Origin: Baylisascaris procyonis
Lineage: Eukaryota > Nematoda > Chromadorea > Rhabditida > Ascarididae
Assembly (NCBI GenBank): GCA_037389465.1
Contig: JAZARR010000197.1
Span: 3,210,501-3,274,500 of the forward strand
Direction of reading: 5' to 3'
DNA: 64,000 nt
Shown here: piece after piece, positions 1 through 37,147 of the stretch
Layout: each line of letters starts with the position of its first letter
How positions within the stretch are numbered: position 1 is the stretch's first letter
Made by a program: the position numbers and the translations under genes
The notes under the pieces: generated by a model
Told to the model about the DNA's origin: nothing
The model's database searches: none
The model's input: the letters and a program-made list of their open reading frames with translations, nothing else

Positions 1-2879
1 GAGGTTGTAAATTTGAAAAACCCGCAAATTTGCATAACTAATTTACTTGCATAGTCGGATAATTTGCATGACAAATTATCCTTTCTAGGCCATGTTCAAG
101 GACTACTTAATAAAATAAACTTTTTTAGGACACAAATAGCCAAAATTTGCTTTAGGCCATTAGATAGTCGAACTGAGGAGATTCCTAGTGTATTTTTTGA
201 GTATTCATATAGACACTCTTCCCAACGGAAACTGCCAGCGTAAAAACTTCTCTCATTCGCTTATCTAAATGCTAATGGACCTAATCAGACAATGCATTTC
301 CGCTTGTTGTTTTTCTTTGTCCACTTAAACAACTTTGATTAGATTCTTCACATACCTTTTCTCTGTATGCCTATAAATAATGCAAGATTTTCTATTCGCT
401 AAGTATAACAAAGAACTAATAAAAGCACTGAAACTACATTACCTTCATAAAAAATGAAAAAGTCTTGAAATTGACAAAACCACCCACAAGCGAAGTTGCT
501 AGAACAATGAACAGATTACCGATCGATCATCTAATTTTAAATTACTTATGAATAGAGATGTTCTGAAATTTGCATATGCTAATTTTTTGGTTCTAAAAAA
601 ATTTGGAACTTCGAAATCTCCATCAATTTTTTATATAACCACTTAAATGAAAGATAAAAAAATATTTTAATTAAAGCCTAATAGAAGAGTATATCATCCA
701 TATAGATTCAATGAATAAAGAGCGAAACATAATGAGAGTACTGAACAGGATTGGCTTCACAAAAGCGGTTACATTCTTATTTTGGCGAATTTTAGGACCG
801 CCCTATTCGATACTTAGCTTTGTTGGTTCCAACCAATGTTTTTACAATAAAATCAAAACAAATTAAGGCTAATAAAAATTTATTGAATAAGAATGGAGCA
901 TTTAATAACAAATGGAGCAATAAGTTTAGCACACCTCTAATAATTAAAACAAAATGAAATGAAGCAAGTGAAGATGAAACAGCAAACAAACATATGCATT
1001 AAAATGATCGCTTTCAACATAGCATTATCACAACGCAAATTCATTTTTCAATTTTGTTTAATTCGTTGAGCATCCCATTTATAACAAACGATACACCCTG
1101 CAAGTCCCATCAATATGAGCCTAGAAACTGGTCAAAGGAGATGCCATTCAACAAATATATTACGTTATCAAAAAGGTACATAAAATGCTGTCGAGAATAA
1201 TGACAAGAGGTAACAAAATGGAGAAAATCTGCATTAAACCAATCTGAATGAAGTATCAATGCTGCTTAAATTACATGGAAAAAATGAGAATTTTTGAAAA
1301 TAATTACTAGTGAAATACCTGAAATAATTATTTTTGGCCGTAAGCCCTTAAAAGAGTAGTTACCTTATAGCATTATTCCAATATGCAAATGAATGACATG
1401 AAATAAACCTATATAGTAAAACTCTCCTTCACAAACATTAAAAAAACCCTTGAGGCAGACAATGATACTTGATCAAACGTAAACAATACTGATTACAGAT
1501 TAGAACAAATGGAATAAGAAGTCATATCCATATGCAACGTTTCCAAAGAACAACAAATATTTTGTTATTGGTATTTTTTACGGATTAGAGGTCGAAAAAA
1601 GAAAGAAGGTTAGCTATAACAACCAGACTGAATTAGTTCGTCGTGTTTCAAAGTTCGCAGTACTTACCGAACTTGCCTAGAAAATTCGTCTCCCCAAACG
1701 CTCAGCTTGCTAACAAAATGGGCGACTAAATTATGAGCTAATTCTATGCAAATTTTTGCGTGGTAATAAGCTAATTCGATGTGCAACGGTCTGAAATGCT
1801 CAAATATTTTCATTCAAGTGCTTCTAGCCAATAATATCAACTTCTTGTTTGATGATGATGGACTCATATGAAGCGATTTATTTTTAATCATCACAATAAC
1901 ACCTCATGATTTACTCTTTTCTCGTATGAAATATTTCATCCGGTCGTAAAATTGTATACGAAAAAATCTTGACAGATCCTGCATTGGCTAAAAAATAAAC
2001 TCCACACGGACTCGCTGAGGACATCCTTCGTGCACTTTTTGTGCATCCTTATAAACTTGCAATTGTTTTACAAACTTACAGCTTTAGTGGGCATAGCCTA
2101 CGTCTACACAACAAAGACAACAGATCATCCGCTGATCCTTTAACTTTAAAACGAATTAAATGCACTTGCAGGTAATCAAAAAATTGCACGTCGAAGGACA
2201 TTTTATAATTGATACACAGCAAAACACGTGGTAAAATGAATCTTTCACAGTAGCTTTATGTGAGCGGTTAGACCAGACAAAACATGAGTGAGCTAGCACT
2301 CTTATTATTTGAAAATAACTTATACAACTTTTAACCTTATTATTTGGTGGCAATTTATGGTTGACCCTATTATCTGATGTTTTCTTACGAAGTTGGTTAA
2401 CCATATTGTTTGGCGGTAATTTATAAACCTGGTTAACCTAATGAGTGAGATGGACAAAAGAACCTATCTTTTCAGCCCCTCTGATATGCTTCCCGCATGT
2501 TGAATACGTTCAAAGCTAACAAAACCACAGTACACCTGAGTAGCATTATTAAAACAATCCAAAAATAACAGGCGCTGAATTCACAAACAGGTATTGCCAC
2601 TGCGATGCAAAGACCATGTCGCAATCAGTACACACAAATAAAATTGTCCCTCATCGAGTGTGACGCAACGCTAGATGTGGGCAAGCTAAAGGACTAGTGC
2701 AGCGAGTTTCTTCTCCCGCAGAAAAACCGCATGTGCTCTAATTGACTTTTCATTGCAAACAATGTTTCCTTAAATACCCACTTGCTTTTTACGTAGTTGT
2801 TCACGTTACAGCAGTTAAGGATCTATATACAATAAGCGTATTATTAACTTTCTGCAGTAAACAACAGGCTATTCAACAG
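1..2879. other. AT-rich DNA downstream of the beta-catenin gene
   Basis: It should include the 3' UTR of the minus-strand gene at its right edge. The only structure seen is an imperfect direct repeat at about 2337-2437 (a TATTnTTTGGnGGnAATTTAT motif twice). No convincing coding exon, RNA gene or mobile element was found. Confidence 0.5.
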
Positions 2880-24678
<21,799 letters not shown>

Positions 24679-27600
24679 CTGAAATACAAATGCTTTACTA
24701 TCAAATAAATAACTGCTATATACAAACATCGAGATCTCAAAGGTTCATTGAGTTAATCAATATTCCCCTACTCACATAAAGTTAGATCACAGTACTTCTT
24801 CTCATTCCTCCCCCCACCCCCCCCCTTCCCTCTCCTTAATTTAATGTACCTCAATAAAGCACCCGTAGTTAATCTTGAAGGATGGAATAAAAATTCCCCC
24901 TAAGGAAAATTTTTCGCATCTGAAGTCAACATCGGCGAAAACCTAATATACCATCATTTCTATCACATCTGTGGCATTCTTACGCTCACATTCCACTGCT
25001 TCGTTATCCCTAACTAATATCCATTCACCTTTCAATCTCTAGATCACTTTCCAATGCTTTCCTTAAAAATGCTTCCCCTATGGTTGTGATCGACATCTCT
25101 AGAAGGTCAAATCCACAGCTAACACTGTCATAACCTGAGTTCTTTTACAAACCCATATTAAGCCTGCGTGAAAAGAAATGCTATGATTCTCTTGAACCAG
25201 GAACTTGATTCGAATAACTTTCTAGTCATAACCACGCGACCGATATTGGCCCCTCCTCGCCGGAAAACCCTGTGCGGTTCTCTAAAATTCGAAGCGAGCG
25301 AATTTTCTCATAGCCCTTAATTTTCTTGGTTTTGAATTTTGAGGCTCTCGAAAAACCTAGATATCAATCGTGCATCCATGTCTTTTCCTTTGTTGCCTTT
25401 CTGTGGTTTCATACTTCTCACATCTAGAAGCTTTTCCTGTACGAATCTCTGGATAAATCAATAAAGCATTGTGTCAATGTGAACTTTTCAGGGGATCAAT
25501 AATTTTCAAAGATCTCCACGCAAGAAATTTGCCCATTTTATATGTTTAAGTTTAAATTTGCCCACTTCTTGCAAAACCAACGAAAATTCAGAAGAAAATG
25601 GCGACTAATATTCAAGCTATATGGCATATTGCGTTAAATAATGGAATAAGTTTTCCTCTGATAATCAAGATCTTATTGCGATCTGCCTAAGTTTCAAGCA
25701 ACGAGTAAGCCTTTCTTCGATGTTTCGAAAGCATATAATACAAATGGCTGACACCTTCAAAAAAAAAAATGTCGCGGATGCAGAACAGGTGAAATATTTT
25801 CCGTAGCACTTCCAAGCTAGAAGCATATAATATCTAATAATGTGCCTTACATTTGGGTAGCATAGTACATCGTGTCGGTTCTATTCAACCCATGTTGGCT
25901 TAAATATGGGGAGTGTTGTTAAATATGCTGTCTACATAATTCGACAATACTAGGCTCCCCCCCCCCCAACAAAAAAAGGGACCTCAAATCATAGAGAATG
26001 ACTGCAACCAGCTCAAATGCTAATACTATATAAGATATTTCTATGGGCCGGAAACCTAGCTCCACGAGTGCTTACACTTAATGTCATTTTTCCAAAACAA
26101 TAGAAATATGAGAGCTCGCATGGTTCATCACAAAACAGTCGTAAAAATGACAACAAAAAACAAGAAACATTTGGAAAAATAGAAACTTTCAAAAAAATAC
26201 GATACGCGTTTTTCCATACAGCTTACTTCGACTAATTATTTCAATAATTTCTTAACAAATAATAATACACTTACACCTTAATTGTTACGACCCTTCGTAA
26301 AAATACTTTTCAAAAATCTATTTTTCTACAGTCCGATCAACATATAAAAAGAAAATTCGATTGGGTACATACGTAAATATAAATATACGTAACTTTTGCA
26401 CCTTTATTGGCCTATAACTTTTCTCGACATCAGCAGACAAACCTAGGGATAGCAGAGGTTCAGTGGGTTGTCTAACACAATATTCATCAAATTCGACGAC
26501 TTTAGCTTCACTGGTTCCCAAGTTGCATTCACTAAATCGACAGATGCATATGCACACCCATAAACACTACCCCTCACATTTGCATTGCAAATTTTGCAAT
26601 GCAAATGCAACCCGTTTTATTGTAGTGGACATGAATAAAGTTCAACTCGCTGACTGTGACCACCTTAAAACCACCGTGATTATGCTAATATCACAACCAG
26701 GATGACAGCAATAAAATCACCGTTGATACGTCCTCTAACAGAACGACAGTAACAACTTTATCGAGTGCAACTTGCAAACAATACAATAGTTGCAAAAATG
26801 CTTCGGTCGAATCTGTGAAAGGTTTGCAACGATATTGCAAGGCTTGAGAGGGTCACTTTCCTATGACTGTCAATAAATATCTAAATCCAACCTCGGCGAT
26901 TACCAAATTGCAACTACCATGAAAATATCCATGCATATATAAGCACAGATATGCAATCGTAATAATGTGCTTTGCAAACGGAGTTCACATAAATACAAAA
27001 AATATGATGAACACTCGTTTTAGCAAACGTACGACGATCAGCAAGATATAAGGACTTCACCGAAAATCTTCAGCACTTTATATAGTGTCTACTGGTGATC
27101 AGGTGGTCAATAATAGAAACACAAATGTTAAAAAGGCCATCTTCAGTGACTCCACAACGTCAATCCAACGTTGCTATGAAAGTTTAGCGCCCAAGTGTCG
27201 CATCGATAAATGATAAATGATCTGTGTGCCTTTGTTGGCCTACCTCAGCGCACAACCGGTTCAACACACAGCATCCACTTTGGTACACTAACATTGCGAT
27301 CGCGTTGCCTTCATTATGAACAAAGAAAAGACACAAGAGAGAGAAAAGAAAAATATAAGCGAAAAACAATCGACTGCAAAATCACAATATAAAATTCTTT
27401 AAAACAAGCATGATCATCGAATAATTAAATTTGTACAGGTGAAATTGCCAATACCTAACAAGAATGAAGCCATCTTGAAGTGATGCTAATTTCACAACAG
27501 TTAAATAAAACACAAATTTCAAACTTCATAAATTCATATCGAATAGGCAAAACGATCTGATCTATAAGAAATTCGCATCCGACAAAAATCGCAAACAAAA

Positions 27601-30600
27601 AAATTCTCCGTTTTTGGCTAATATGTTAATAAAAAGAATACAAAAATTCCTCTATTGCACTCATCTCACAACAAGCTTATAATAACATTGCCTTCAAAAA
27701 AAAAGACAAAAAAGCAAAGCCAACAAAACATTTTCACATATTCATCCACTACGGAATTTATCAACAACCTAAACCTTAACACACTAACCGTATCCAATAC
27801 GGCTGTAGAGTATAGCTTTACGCCGAATGTATCAATATTACTTCCTCTAAAATATTTTTAAATCAAATATTACTAAATTAAGGACAAAATGAGACGCATT
27901 TCTATGTATACGATCGCAATGAAGCTATAAAAACATATGCCAAAAATATTCTCCTTCCTATCTCATAATATCACACCGACAGGTTCTTCTTATTCGAATA
28001 AATTTCTATTGAAGGTTGTCATTATTTTTTTTTAAACAGTCCATTTTACCCAGCCAATCATAGGCATATTAAGGCAAAACAACTGCCCAGCTCAATGCTT
28101 ATAAAATCAATTCAAAAAAAGCAAAAAAGAAAAAAATAAGCGTAACATCAACCTCTACGAAAAAGTATATCACTACTTTTTAGAAAACAATTTGCCAATG
28201 ATATGCATCATTTGTGCACAGTTTCGCCTATATCCTTACGATGAAATATTCAATCAAATCATCACATCAAAAAAATTGCCTTAGAGAAAGTAAATCAATT
28301 TCAACTAAATTCTCTGAATTATAAACAAATTTTACGTACTAAAACCTATCGAGTGAAAAATGTCAAATAAGAGATCCAATCACATGAATTTTTCATTTAT
28401 TCACTAAAATATTCATCCCTTTCGATTATTTTATTCCGAAAATTATGCGTAGTTTCAGCCGATATTCAATAAAATTCAATAAAAACACATTAACAGATAG
28501 CGTTCTTTAATATCACCACCCATTACAGCAATACTTCATAGCGATTTATCGAATTGCTTATATGATGATATCTAAGGGTTAAATTCTCCCTTTGATGGAC
28601 ATAAAAGTTGAAATTTTCTTCCTAACATTCTTTTATCTACATCCTCTCAACCATTTCTTACTTAGTGGAAAAATCCTTCATGCATCACATTTGTTATTCT
28701 TTGCCCTAATTCACATTCCTCTCATAAATCGAACCCAATTCGAGGCTACTAAAAGTTGATATAGTGAAAACAATATTATGCAGGTGATTTAACTACTCAA
28801 AACAGTACAGTGGGAGAATTTTTCTATTTTAAGATACAATCTGAAATATAGAAGAATGGAAATAATGAAATTTTGTCAACACTGAAGTGATAGGAGAATC
28901 AATTTGATTTAATAAATCACGCCAGAGAAATTCTTCTATTGAGCAACAAAACTCGTCATTGCATCGCTTTCACTCTGTCATCAATATAGCAATTTAATCG
29001 AAGAAGAATGAAAATAAAACGTTCATAAATTCGAATTAAATGAAAAAAAACCTTTCTACCTAGTAAAAAAAAAAAGACATTACAAAATGCCACCCCTATC
29101 CTTCCACTTAGTTGAACATATTTAATACTCAAGATTCATTGCATTTGGAAGAAATTTATAAGTAGCTATCGATGCCACCTTGGATTCACCTCTAAAGACT
29201 CACTATCCTTCTATGATCACTGAATTTGTTTTCAAAATTTTAGAATCACATTCGACATGTTATACTTTTGTGCTTCTTTTACTCTTGTTTTTATTTTATG
29301 CCTTTATATGCTCTTTATAAACCTTTATAGAGTCAATAAAAAAGATATTTCGCTCTACTTTTATTGTGCATCAATTTTTCAAATAAAAATTCCTATAACA
29401 TTTATTTCGCTCCGCTACTGCATAAAAACATTTTGTACTTTGTCATACAACGGCATCAATGGTCGATTGAAATTGGGCAAAGATATACAGGTATATACCT
29501 TTGCACAAAGGTATATGTACCATAAGGCTCCCATTTCTGTATCTAAATAAGATTGATATTTTTCAGTTATCTTACGGCAAAACAAATATTCACATTTCAA
29601 ACAGCAAAACTCACCTTACCCACATAATTTCAAACCTTCCTTGCTTCCACCCACCTTGATCACCTTCAATTATTGATATATTCAGGCCAGAGAGGTTAAA
29701 GATAACATTTAAAAGTACAGACAGATAGTAAATAAGAGTGAAGTTAATTGTTCGACAAAAACCATAGTATAATAATAATAATAATACGCATCACTAAAAA
29801 ATCTTGAACGTAACCTTTTCACGTGATCCATTCAACAAAATTTTACTAACGACAAGTAAAATTTCGAAACTAAAACGTCGGCTTAAATATTATCTCACTA
29901 AATGTTCAAGGCACATCTTTAGAGGGGGTGGGGGGGGGGGAGTGGTTTAGATATGAGAATTAATTACTTTCACCAACCTCGAGGCATTCGAATCACATCG
30001 ATTAACGTTATTAAGATCGCATTCAGATTATCAGAAAAAAGAAGCCAATGTGGGCACTAAAGTTTGCTCCAACCCATTCCCCCCCCCCCTTCTCTTAAAG
30101 GTGAACGCGACTGACAGATTGGCTTGCATTTCTAGACTTGAGATAACTGCAATTCTACTTGACTTTTATAAATCAATTAATGAATGCAATAAATGCATAA
30201 TTTTTTATACCCATTTTTAGGTAATAACATCGTTCATCTGATATACAGTTTTCTTTACAATTATAGAAAAGTGACAGATTAGATGATCGCAATAAAATAA
30301 AACTACAACGAATGCTGATACTGGTAAACAAAATAAGACTAGAACTTCATAAAAAAGCTGTATGAACGATTAAAACTTTAATTTATTACTTACTATAAAC
30401 AATATGAAAGATGCATCATTTGTTCTCTTCAATCCTCCCAAGATAATCTCCAAACCTTAGATACATATCACTAGATGCCTCTATTGCTCGATGCTCTATG
30501 CCTACATCGACAATTTGCTAGTGATTGAAAACCACACCTTTTCATGGTTAAATGCGCCTCATAAACAAGAGCAAAAAAAGTGCGGCGCAATATGCGATCC

Positions 30601-30949
30601 TATCGGAGTCATATTTGAAAAAAGGTTTAACTTAATAGTTCAAGTGCTAAAATATTTTAAAAAAGAGCCGAAAATTCAAAGATTGAAGATGAAAGAAAGA
30701 TCCGTAAAACATTTTTCAAGGCTATGGCGCCATGAATACCAAACAAATTCAGAGAAACAAACATAGTTGTACTGTCAAAAAGAAAAAACATTATATAAAG
30801 TTGCATTATTATTCCGAATAAAAAAATGCATTATTTATATACGACAGTGATAATCAGACACTATGCAACACAACCACATCCAACAAAACATACAAACCGA
30901 CAAACACATACAACAATCCCTGCCGTAGGCTTTTAACCAAATGACCGCC
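24679..30949. other. gene-poor AT-rich region upstream of the beta-catenin model
   Basis: It presumably includes the undetected 5' exon(s) and promoter of the minus-strand gene. Homopolymer C or G runs occur near 24812, 25961, 29925 and 30080. No exon with homology support and no RNA gene was found. Confidence 0.45.
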
Positions 30950-31069
30950 ATGAACGCTGATGAACTTTGCGTTCGCAGTGTTCGTCCCGCAGCTGTTGAA
31001 TCGTTTTCCCTGCGAGACTCGATGCGCCTTCGAATACCCCCAATTATTCGGCACCCCATTAATGAGTAA
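30950..31069 (+). CDS. possible small ORF, 39 residues, unknown
   Basis: It starts at an ATG in a GCCATG context and reads MNADELCVRSVRPAAVESFS through PPIIRHPINE to a TAA stop. Base composition is richer in G+C than the surroundings and lacks low complexity, which is the only support. The opposite strand is also open here, so this may be a fragment of a decayed element. No family recognised. Confidence 0.2.
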   Translation: MNADELCVRSVRPAAVESFSLRDSMRLRIPPIIRHPINE

Positions 31070-34000
31070 CGTTTATAATGGTAGTACATGCTGGACACAA
31101 TTCAAAACATAAATAACTGTCAAATAGAAGGAAAACCCATGGAAATTTTACGTAAATAACTGAAACTTTGAAAATAAAACCACATTGAAACGAAAACCAA
31201 CCCTTTGAACTAAAGAAAAATACATGGAAATGTTTGAGATCAGCATTAAATATTCGAATATATAGAAAAATTTAAGGAAGGTATTCACTTTCGGCTAAAC
31301 GAAGTGATCGCAAAATAGTGCGCCCATTAAAAACTATTTATCTACCGATATTCACTCTAAAATATAGGGAAATTTGTTCTGAAAATAATTTTCAAATGAC
31401 TTCTTTTTAGAAATTCGATGATTGCAGAAATATAAACGAATCAAGATTGCAATCGTTAGATCTGCAAATGTAATTCTTGAAATTTTTGCATATTCAAGAA
31501 AATGTATCACATTATTCACAATTAAAATCAACTAAAATTTCTTCTAATAATTTCTATTCGTTGCATTAATTGTCAAGTAAATTTCTTCCTCTTCTATTGT
31601 TCAATATCGTCAAATATGCTGAACATACCAATTTATTAAAGAATTAGGATGATTTCCTACATTCGTTAGTTGAATAAAACTCTCATATTGTAAATAAATG
31701 AATAGCATGAAAGTCGTATCTCTACATAGAAAAGAATCAGTAGTCAATTTATTTTACCCGTGTCGATTGCTACTTCACCAAATATTTGCAATATTTGATA
31801 GCGCTCAATTAATATGAACGTCATCAAAGAGAATCAATTTCATCCAATATCCTATGATCAAGATTTATGCCAATTGCTATATTATTTTATATTTAGTTAC
31901 GAAGTCGCAGATTTTTTAGTAGAATTTCAGAAAAAGGGGTTATTTACCAGTCTCTCCTCCCCCTCCCCTTCACCTTTAGTCACCTACGGGAACAAAATTT
32001 TATGACGACTGCTACAGGTTTGTGACGGTTATGAAGCTTTGAAATTTTAGTAACAAACGAACTGAATATCGTTTTGCACAAAATAGTCTATTTACTTGTA
32101 CTGCGGAGCTAATGGCTATACTATCGAGCTATGGAAGCAGATGTCAAAGGATAAGGGCTAGTTCTTAGTTTGCAATATCGATTCGATTTATCGCACTTAG
32201 CGCAAACAAAACGCTCGTCTTTGCACAGATTTGAACCTTGAAGCTTTAGATATGTTTAACGACGGAGGGATATAAAGCGCTAAACAGAATCTACAGGAAT
32301 GATTTTTTGGGATTTAGCACCAAAATTGGCCAAAATATACGCTCTATGAAAGCCCCTAAACTGGCCAAAATGTACACTCTATGAAACCTTTTCCATCGAC
32401 GCAATGAACATAGAGAGTGAAAAATGGGAAACATTGAGAGCAGACAAATAGCAGTTTGCAACTTCATTTTTTTTTATAAAATAAAGAAATGAAAAATATA
32501 GATGGAAAAACGTATTTGGGCAAGTGTCACAAATACAAGCAACCGCATTTCAATGCATCTCATTAATTAGTTGCATCAATATCAGAAAGCAATTTTCATA
32601 ACGCCCAATAATTCTTCCCGTTAAAAAAAAATCCGCCTAACATGAAAATTTCCAACCTGGGCGGAAAAAAAGATCATTTTTTTTAAATAAAAATGAATTT
32701 AAATTTATAGTTATGAAGTGAATTAAATTAATCCATGAAAATGCCTATATTCTCATAATAATTCATATGGGAAAATGTTGAATCATTCAATGAATGAAAA
32801 TAATTATAGACTATAACCCCCATCAAACCTTATCGGTTATAGCTTTTTAGGAGACCCCAAAGATAGACGCAAATAAATATAGAAAAATAGTCAAGAGATT
32901 TGCCATTATTCGCTCATCCTAGCCGCCTCTTCTATACACATCAAAAATAAACTGATTCAGTGTGGCATCAATACTTTTTTATTTCAATATTTTTTTTAAT
33001 ACGCAAATTTTCCAGGTCAGTAACTCTTTAAAAAAAGTGCATGAGTTGAAGCAAAGTGTCATATAAAAAAGTCAAAGTTGTAGTTTCCGCTTTACAGGTG
33101 AAAATAGTGGATGGATGGACGAAAGCACACGGTAGAGGATCCGATAGCATTGACAAATATTTGTGAATGCAACTATGGAAGAGGTATAACAGGAACGAGT
33201 GGGACGATACCCATTGTACACGATCATCCCCGCTCAATGAGGCCAGCCGGCTGCATTATTGCCGCAAACAAAGCAAACCTACAATCCCCAATCATAGGCG
33301 CTTTTTTTTGTGCAAAGAGCCAGCACTTTATAAAATAAGTTGAAATGTATACCTAAGTGCCGCCACCTTTATGCTTTATTCTCTAATCATTTATCCCCCA
33401 ACGCTTAATAATAATTTTTCATATGAAAGCGACCGGATATTTAAATCTATAGAAAAAAAAACATCTTTGTAGCGTTTATACAATGATATGTGAAGTCTCA
33501 GCCTTCGTTAAACTATCAATAATTTATATAGGTATGAAATTGGATACCTGATATGCAGAATATAGGTATGATGATCCATTATTACTGCTTGGTGATTAGC
33601 GAGTTATGATTACAACACGCAGACAGACACATACAGACATGCACAGACACATCGCCGCCACAGTACAGTTTTACGAGCATCTACAAAACGCATGCATGTG
33701 AAAACCTTTCTTTAAATATTCGACTTGAAAACTTTTTCGTGTCCAGACTTTTTTTGAGAGGTAAAGAAAATAATGCTCCTTATATTTTACAATCTTTGTT
33801 TTAGTTTTATTTTTACATTGAAAGTTTCGAATAAACATACAGTTATAAATGTTTGCTTATTATAGCATATTGCGGACGATCAACTTTTGCCCCAGCAAAC
33901 AATAAAACTTTTTTAAAGCATTATTTGCTGACAGCCGATTAAAGATAGCAACTAAATACCTTTGATAAGTAACGATCAATTGTTAACAAATGATAATATC

Positions 34001-35216
34001 AAGTTCCAGATATATATACAAATGGGATAGTACGCATCAGCCTCCCTCATTCGCATATTGGAGGAAAAAAAAGATTTTCGCATGCGATATGATAAAATAA
34101 CTCAAGCAATACAAGAGAAATTTCCTCTAATAAGAATCTTCAAATATGCGAACTTCTTTATGGCTTTCGTAATTCAGTCTTTCCCACATAAGGAATTCGC
34201 ATGCGAAATTTTTTCCAAATATATAAACGTTCCTTGAAGACTCAGCATGCTGATGTTTTTTTTTTAAAGAATACTTGGTCGTTTGTATGCAGTGAACATG
34301 CAACTAATGGGAAATCCTTCAAACAATCTAATGATGCAACATGTATTCACTGTCAAACAAATAACACAAGCAAAACAGATTCATTGTGAATTACAGAAGT
34401 GGCAGAACGAATCAGCAATTTTTGGAAAAGAACAAGTTTGTTCGATCAGGTTCCATCTGTCGGGTTGTATTATATTCTTCCCGAGGTGTACCCTTGAATT
34501 TGAATAAAAATTTCTGCCTCAAAGACCCTTTACGTGGCCTGGTATTGTGCAACCTTCTCCTTACCGATGTATATTTCAATTTCAGCTTCTAAACTTACCT
34601 AATAAAGCAAACCACAGGATAAATGAGAACGTTTAGCGCGCTTAGAACCTGGTTTTGTCGTTAGAACGCCTTTTTTAAAAACCTTATCTTTCCAGAAAGC
34701 TGTATTCATCTCTTTTTTTTATTCAAGAGCGGCAATGTTAGCATCTTAGTACACGTTATGCATTTTTACACTCTTAAAAAACATAACATAAGTACTCTTT
34801 TTTCGGCAATGATTAGAGAGTTCAAATAGATGAAATTATTTACAGACGTGAAAACAATTGAAGTAAAAAATAATGAAAAACAATAAAGGCAAACGATTGC
34901 CTTCTAAATGAGCTCATAAGTATACGTGCCAATTGGTAAGGTGTGCCACCTTCCAACATTATATAAGCATCACCATTTTAATAGTCGAGAGAGGTGTGCT
35001 GTAACGATGAATGCGTTTTTGTTGCTGCACTTGAATATCAATGACATATAAACCTAGAGATGCTTTGCAGCAAGCTATGCACATTATAGATTCGTTATGC
35101 GTTCAAACCCCCCATAAAAAAAGCGAAAGAAGCGAATTGGACGATAGCTATGAAAAAGATAAGCAGAACAGTTTCCTGCAATACACCGTCCTCCAAATTA
35201 CGGCATCCTGATCGGA
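31070..35216. other. gene-poor AT-rich region
   Basis: Only simple features were seen: an imperfect direct repeat at about 32330-32382 (GGCCAAAATnTACnCTCTATGAAA twice) and an ACAGAC-rich stretch near 33620-33650. No coding exon or RNA gene supported. Confidence 0.5.
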
Positions 35217-35408
35217 TACCACTTAATGATAAAACATCCCTCAAACGGATATCATTTAATGATAAAACATCCTTCAAACGGATATCATTTAATGATAAAA
35301 CATCCTTCAAACGGATATCATTCAATGATAAAACATCCTTCAAACGAATATAATTTAATGATAAAACATTCTTCAAACGGATATCACTTAATGACAAAAC
35401 ATCCTTTA
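35217..35408. repeat. minisatellite, 33 bp unit, about 6 copies
   Basis: The unit begins AATGATAAAACATCCTTCAA and continues ACGGATATCATTT. Copies differ by one to three bases. As 33 is a multiple of three, frames stay open on both strands (for example an 11-residue DVLSLNDIRLK repeat on the minus strand). I take those as consequences of the repeat, not genes. Confidence 0.95.
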
Positions 35409-36896
35409 GAAATTCCAACCTACAATCATTTCGCTACTAATATAGTTTATATTTTAGGTCATCGAAAAAATCAAAAATTAACAGGGAATTTGAAAGTTTC
35501 GCTTAAAAAATAAACGAATAAATATAGCAGCAATATAAGAAATTCTAATGTGAAGGTTTTTGAATAACACTGATCTTTGGGGTGGAATATACGATAATAA
35601 TATGCTTCAAAGATATAACATCAATGTGACCTAGAGCTTTTATTCATTTTTCCTTTTATTTCAATCAACTGATAGCTTTAGTGAGAAAGCATCTCATATA
35701 ATATTCCCACAAGAACGTGCAGGAATTTTTATATGCACCCAGGAAAAAAAAGATGAAAAAATGGTGAAAAATTTCAATTTCAGTGAGAAAAGTCAGTCGG
35801 AATCTAAAGGGATTTTTTTTGAAAATGCAAAGGAAATGAATCATTCTTTCGGCTGTTCGCTCTTTGTATTGCCAATGAGGTAACCCGATTGTATTCGCAT
35901 AAATCGCCGCAACGAATTATAGCCACTTTGGTAAAAAAACGATTTAACTGCCTCTCTTGCTTTATACTCTCTGAACAAATGAATTGAAGTGTTTATGAGT
36001 CTCTTAATGAAACAATTAAAAATTGGTAAATTTCTAAAAACATAGGCTTTCGTAATTTATAAATAATAAGTAATTCTCCCAAACCTTACTAGAGAAAAAC
36101 GAGCTCAATGGATTAAATTATAAAACTTGAACAAAGATTTTTCAAATATTTCTCTAACTCTTTTATTTTGTCTTAATATTTTTTCAGGATGTAATTCAAG
36201 GCTGATTACGTTTCCTTACTCATCGTTAAGCAATTAAAACAACCTTTCAGAGGTCAACGGCATATCATATGCGGGCATTTCTTGCCCAATTGTATATGAT
36301 TACCTTTGATATCTGACTCATGAACAACATAGATAAATATTACTTTAATTTGATACCTTCAAGGAGCTATCTACACGATAGAAGAACCAATATATCGTAT
36401 GCAACTCGACGGGGAATTTCGGGCACTCTCGAAATCACAGAGGATTAAATGCGCTTCACTATAAGGAAACATAACTCATTCTAATCCATATCGTAAGAAA
36501 ATAGTACAACGAAACACAATTTATCAATGAAGTGTTCGGAAGTCATTTAAGTGAACTCAAAAACTCAACTCCTCCTTGAGGTAGAAAATTTTCTGCAATG
36601 ATCTAGAAGGATGTATCATTATTTATGGGTTATGAAGGATAATTTTTAGAAGTGCTTAGACTTCTGAATGGTACTTCTGGGATTTTTCACTAAATGATAT
36701 GTATGAAAAAAAAGAAAATTTCTAAATTAGCAAAATCAAAATCAATGCCTTTATCCGAAACTGAATAGCAGAACAATGCCTTTAAAAAAAATCGCGAAAC
36801 TCGAAATCCGGGTTTGGAAAACTTCTAAACAAAAATCTTTGCATTAAAATCTACTTTGCCCTTATCATGAGCATAGCTGAAACAGTTGACTGCCCC
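35409..36896. other. AT-rich spacer between minisatellites
   Basis: Nothing recognisable was seen: no supported exon, RNA gene or mobile-element motif. Confidence 0.5.
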
Positions 36897-37147
36897 AAAT
36901 GTTGCACGGACCCATGACGACGGGCGATAATTTGCACGGACCCATGACAACTGGCGTTAATCTTGCACAGACTAATGGCGACTGGCGATAATCTTGCACA
37001 GACTCATGACGACTGGCAATAATCTTGCACAGACTCATGACGACTGGCAATAATCTTGCACAAACTCATGACGACTGGCAATAACCTTGCACAGACTTAT
37101 GACGACTGGCAGTAACCTTGCATAGACCCATGACGACTGGCAGTAAC
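36897..37147. repeat. minisatellite, 31 bp unit, about 8 copies
   Basis: The unit contains TTGCACAGACTCATGACGAC followed by TGGCAATAATC. The left-most copies are the most diverged (CGGACCCATGACGACGGGCG); the middle copies are nearly identical. The 31 bp period does not keep a reading frame. Confidence 0.95.

Noticed and set aside
35095..35513. Repeat-bearing frames on both strands
   Set aside because: A 33 bp tandem repeat keeps any stop-free frame open; there is no start context, splice support or homology.
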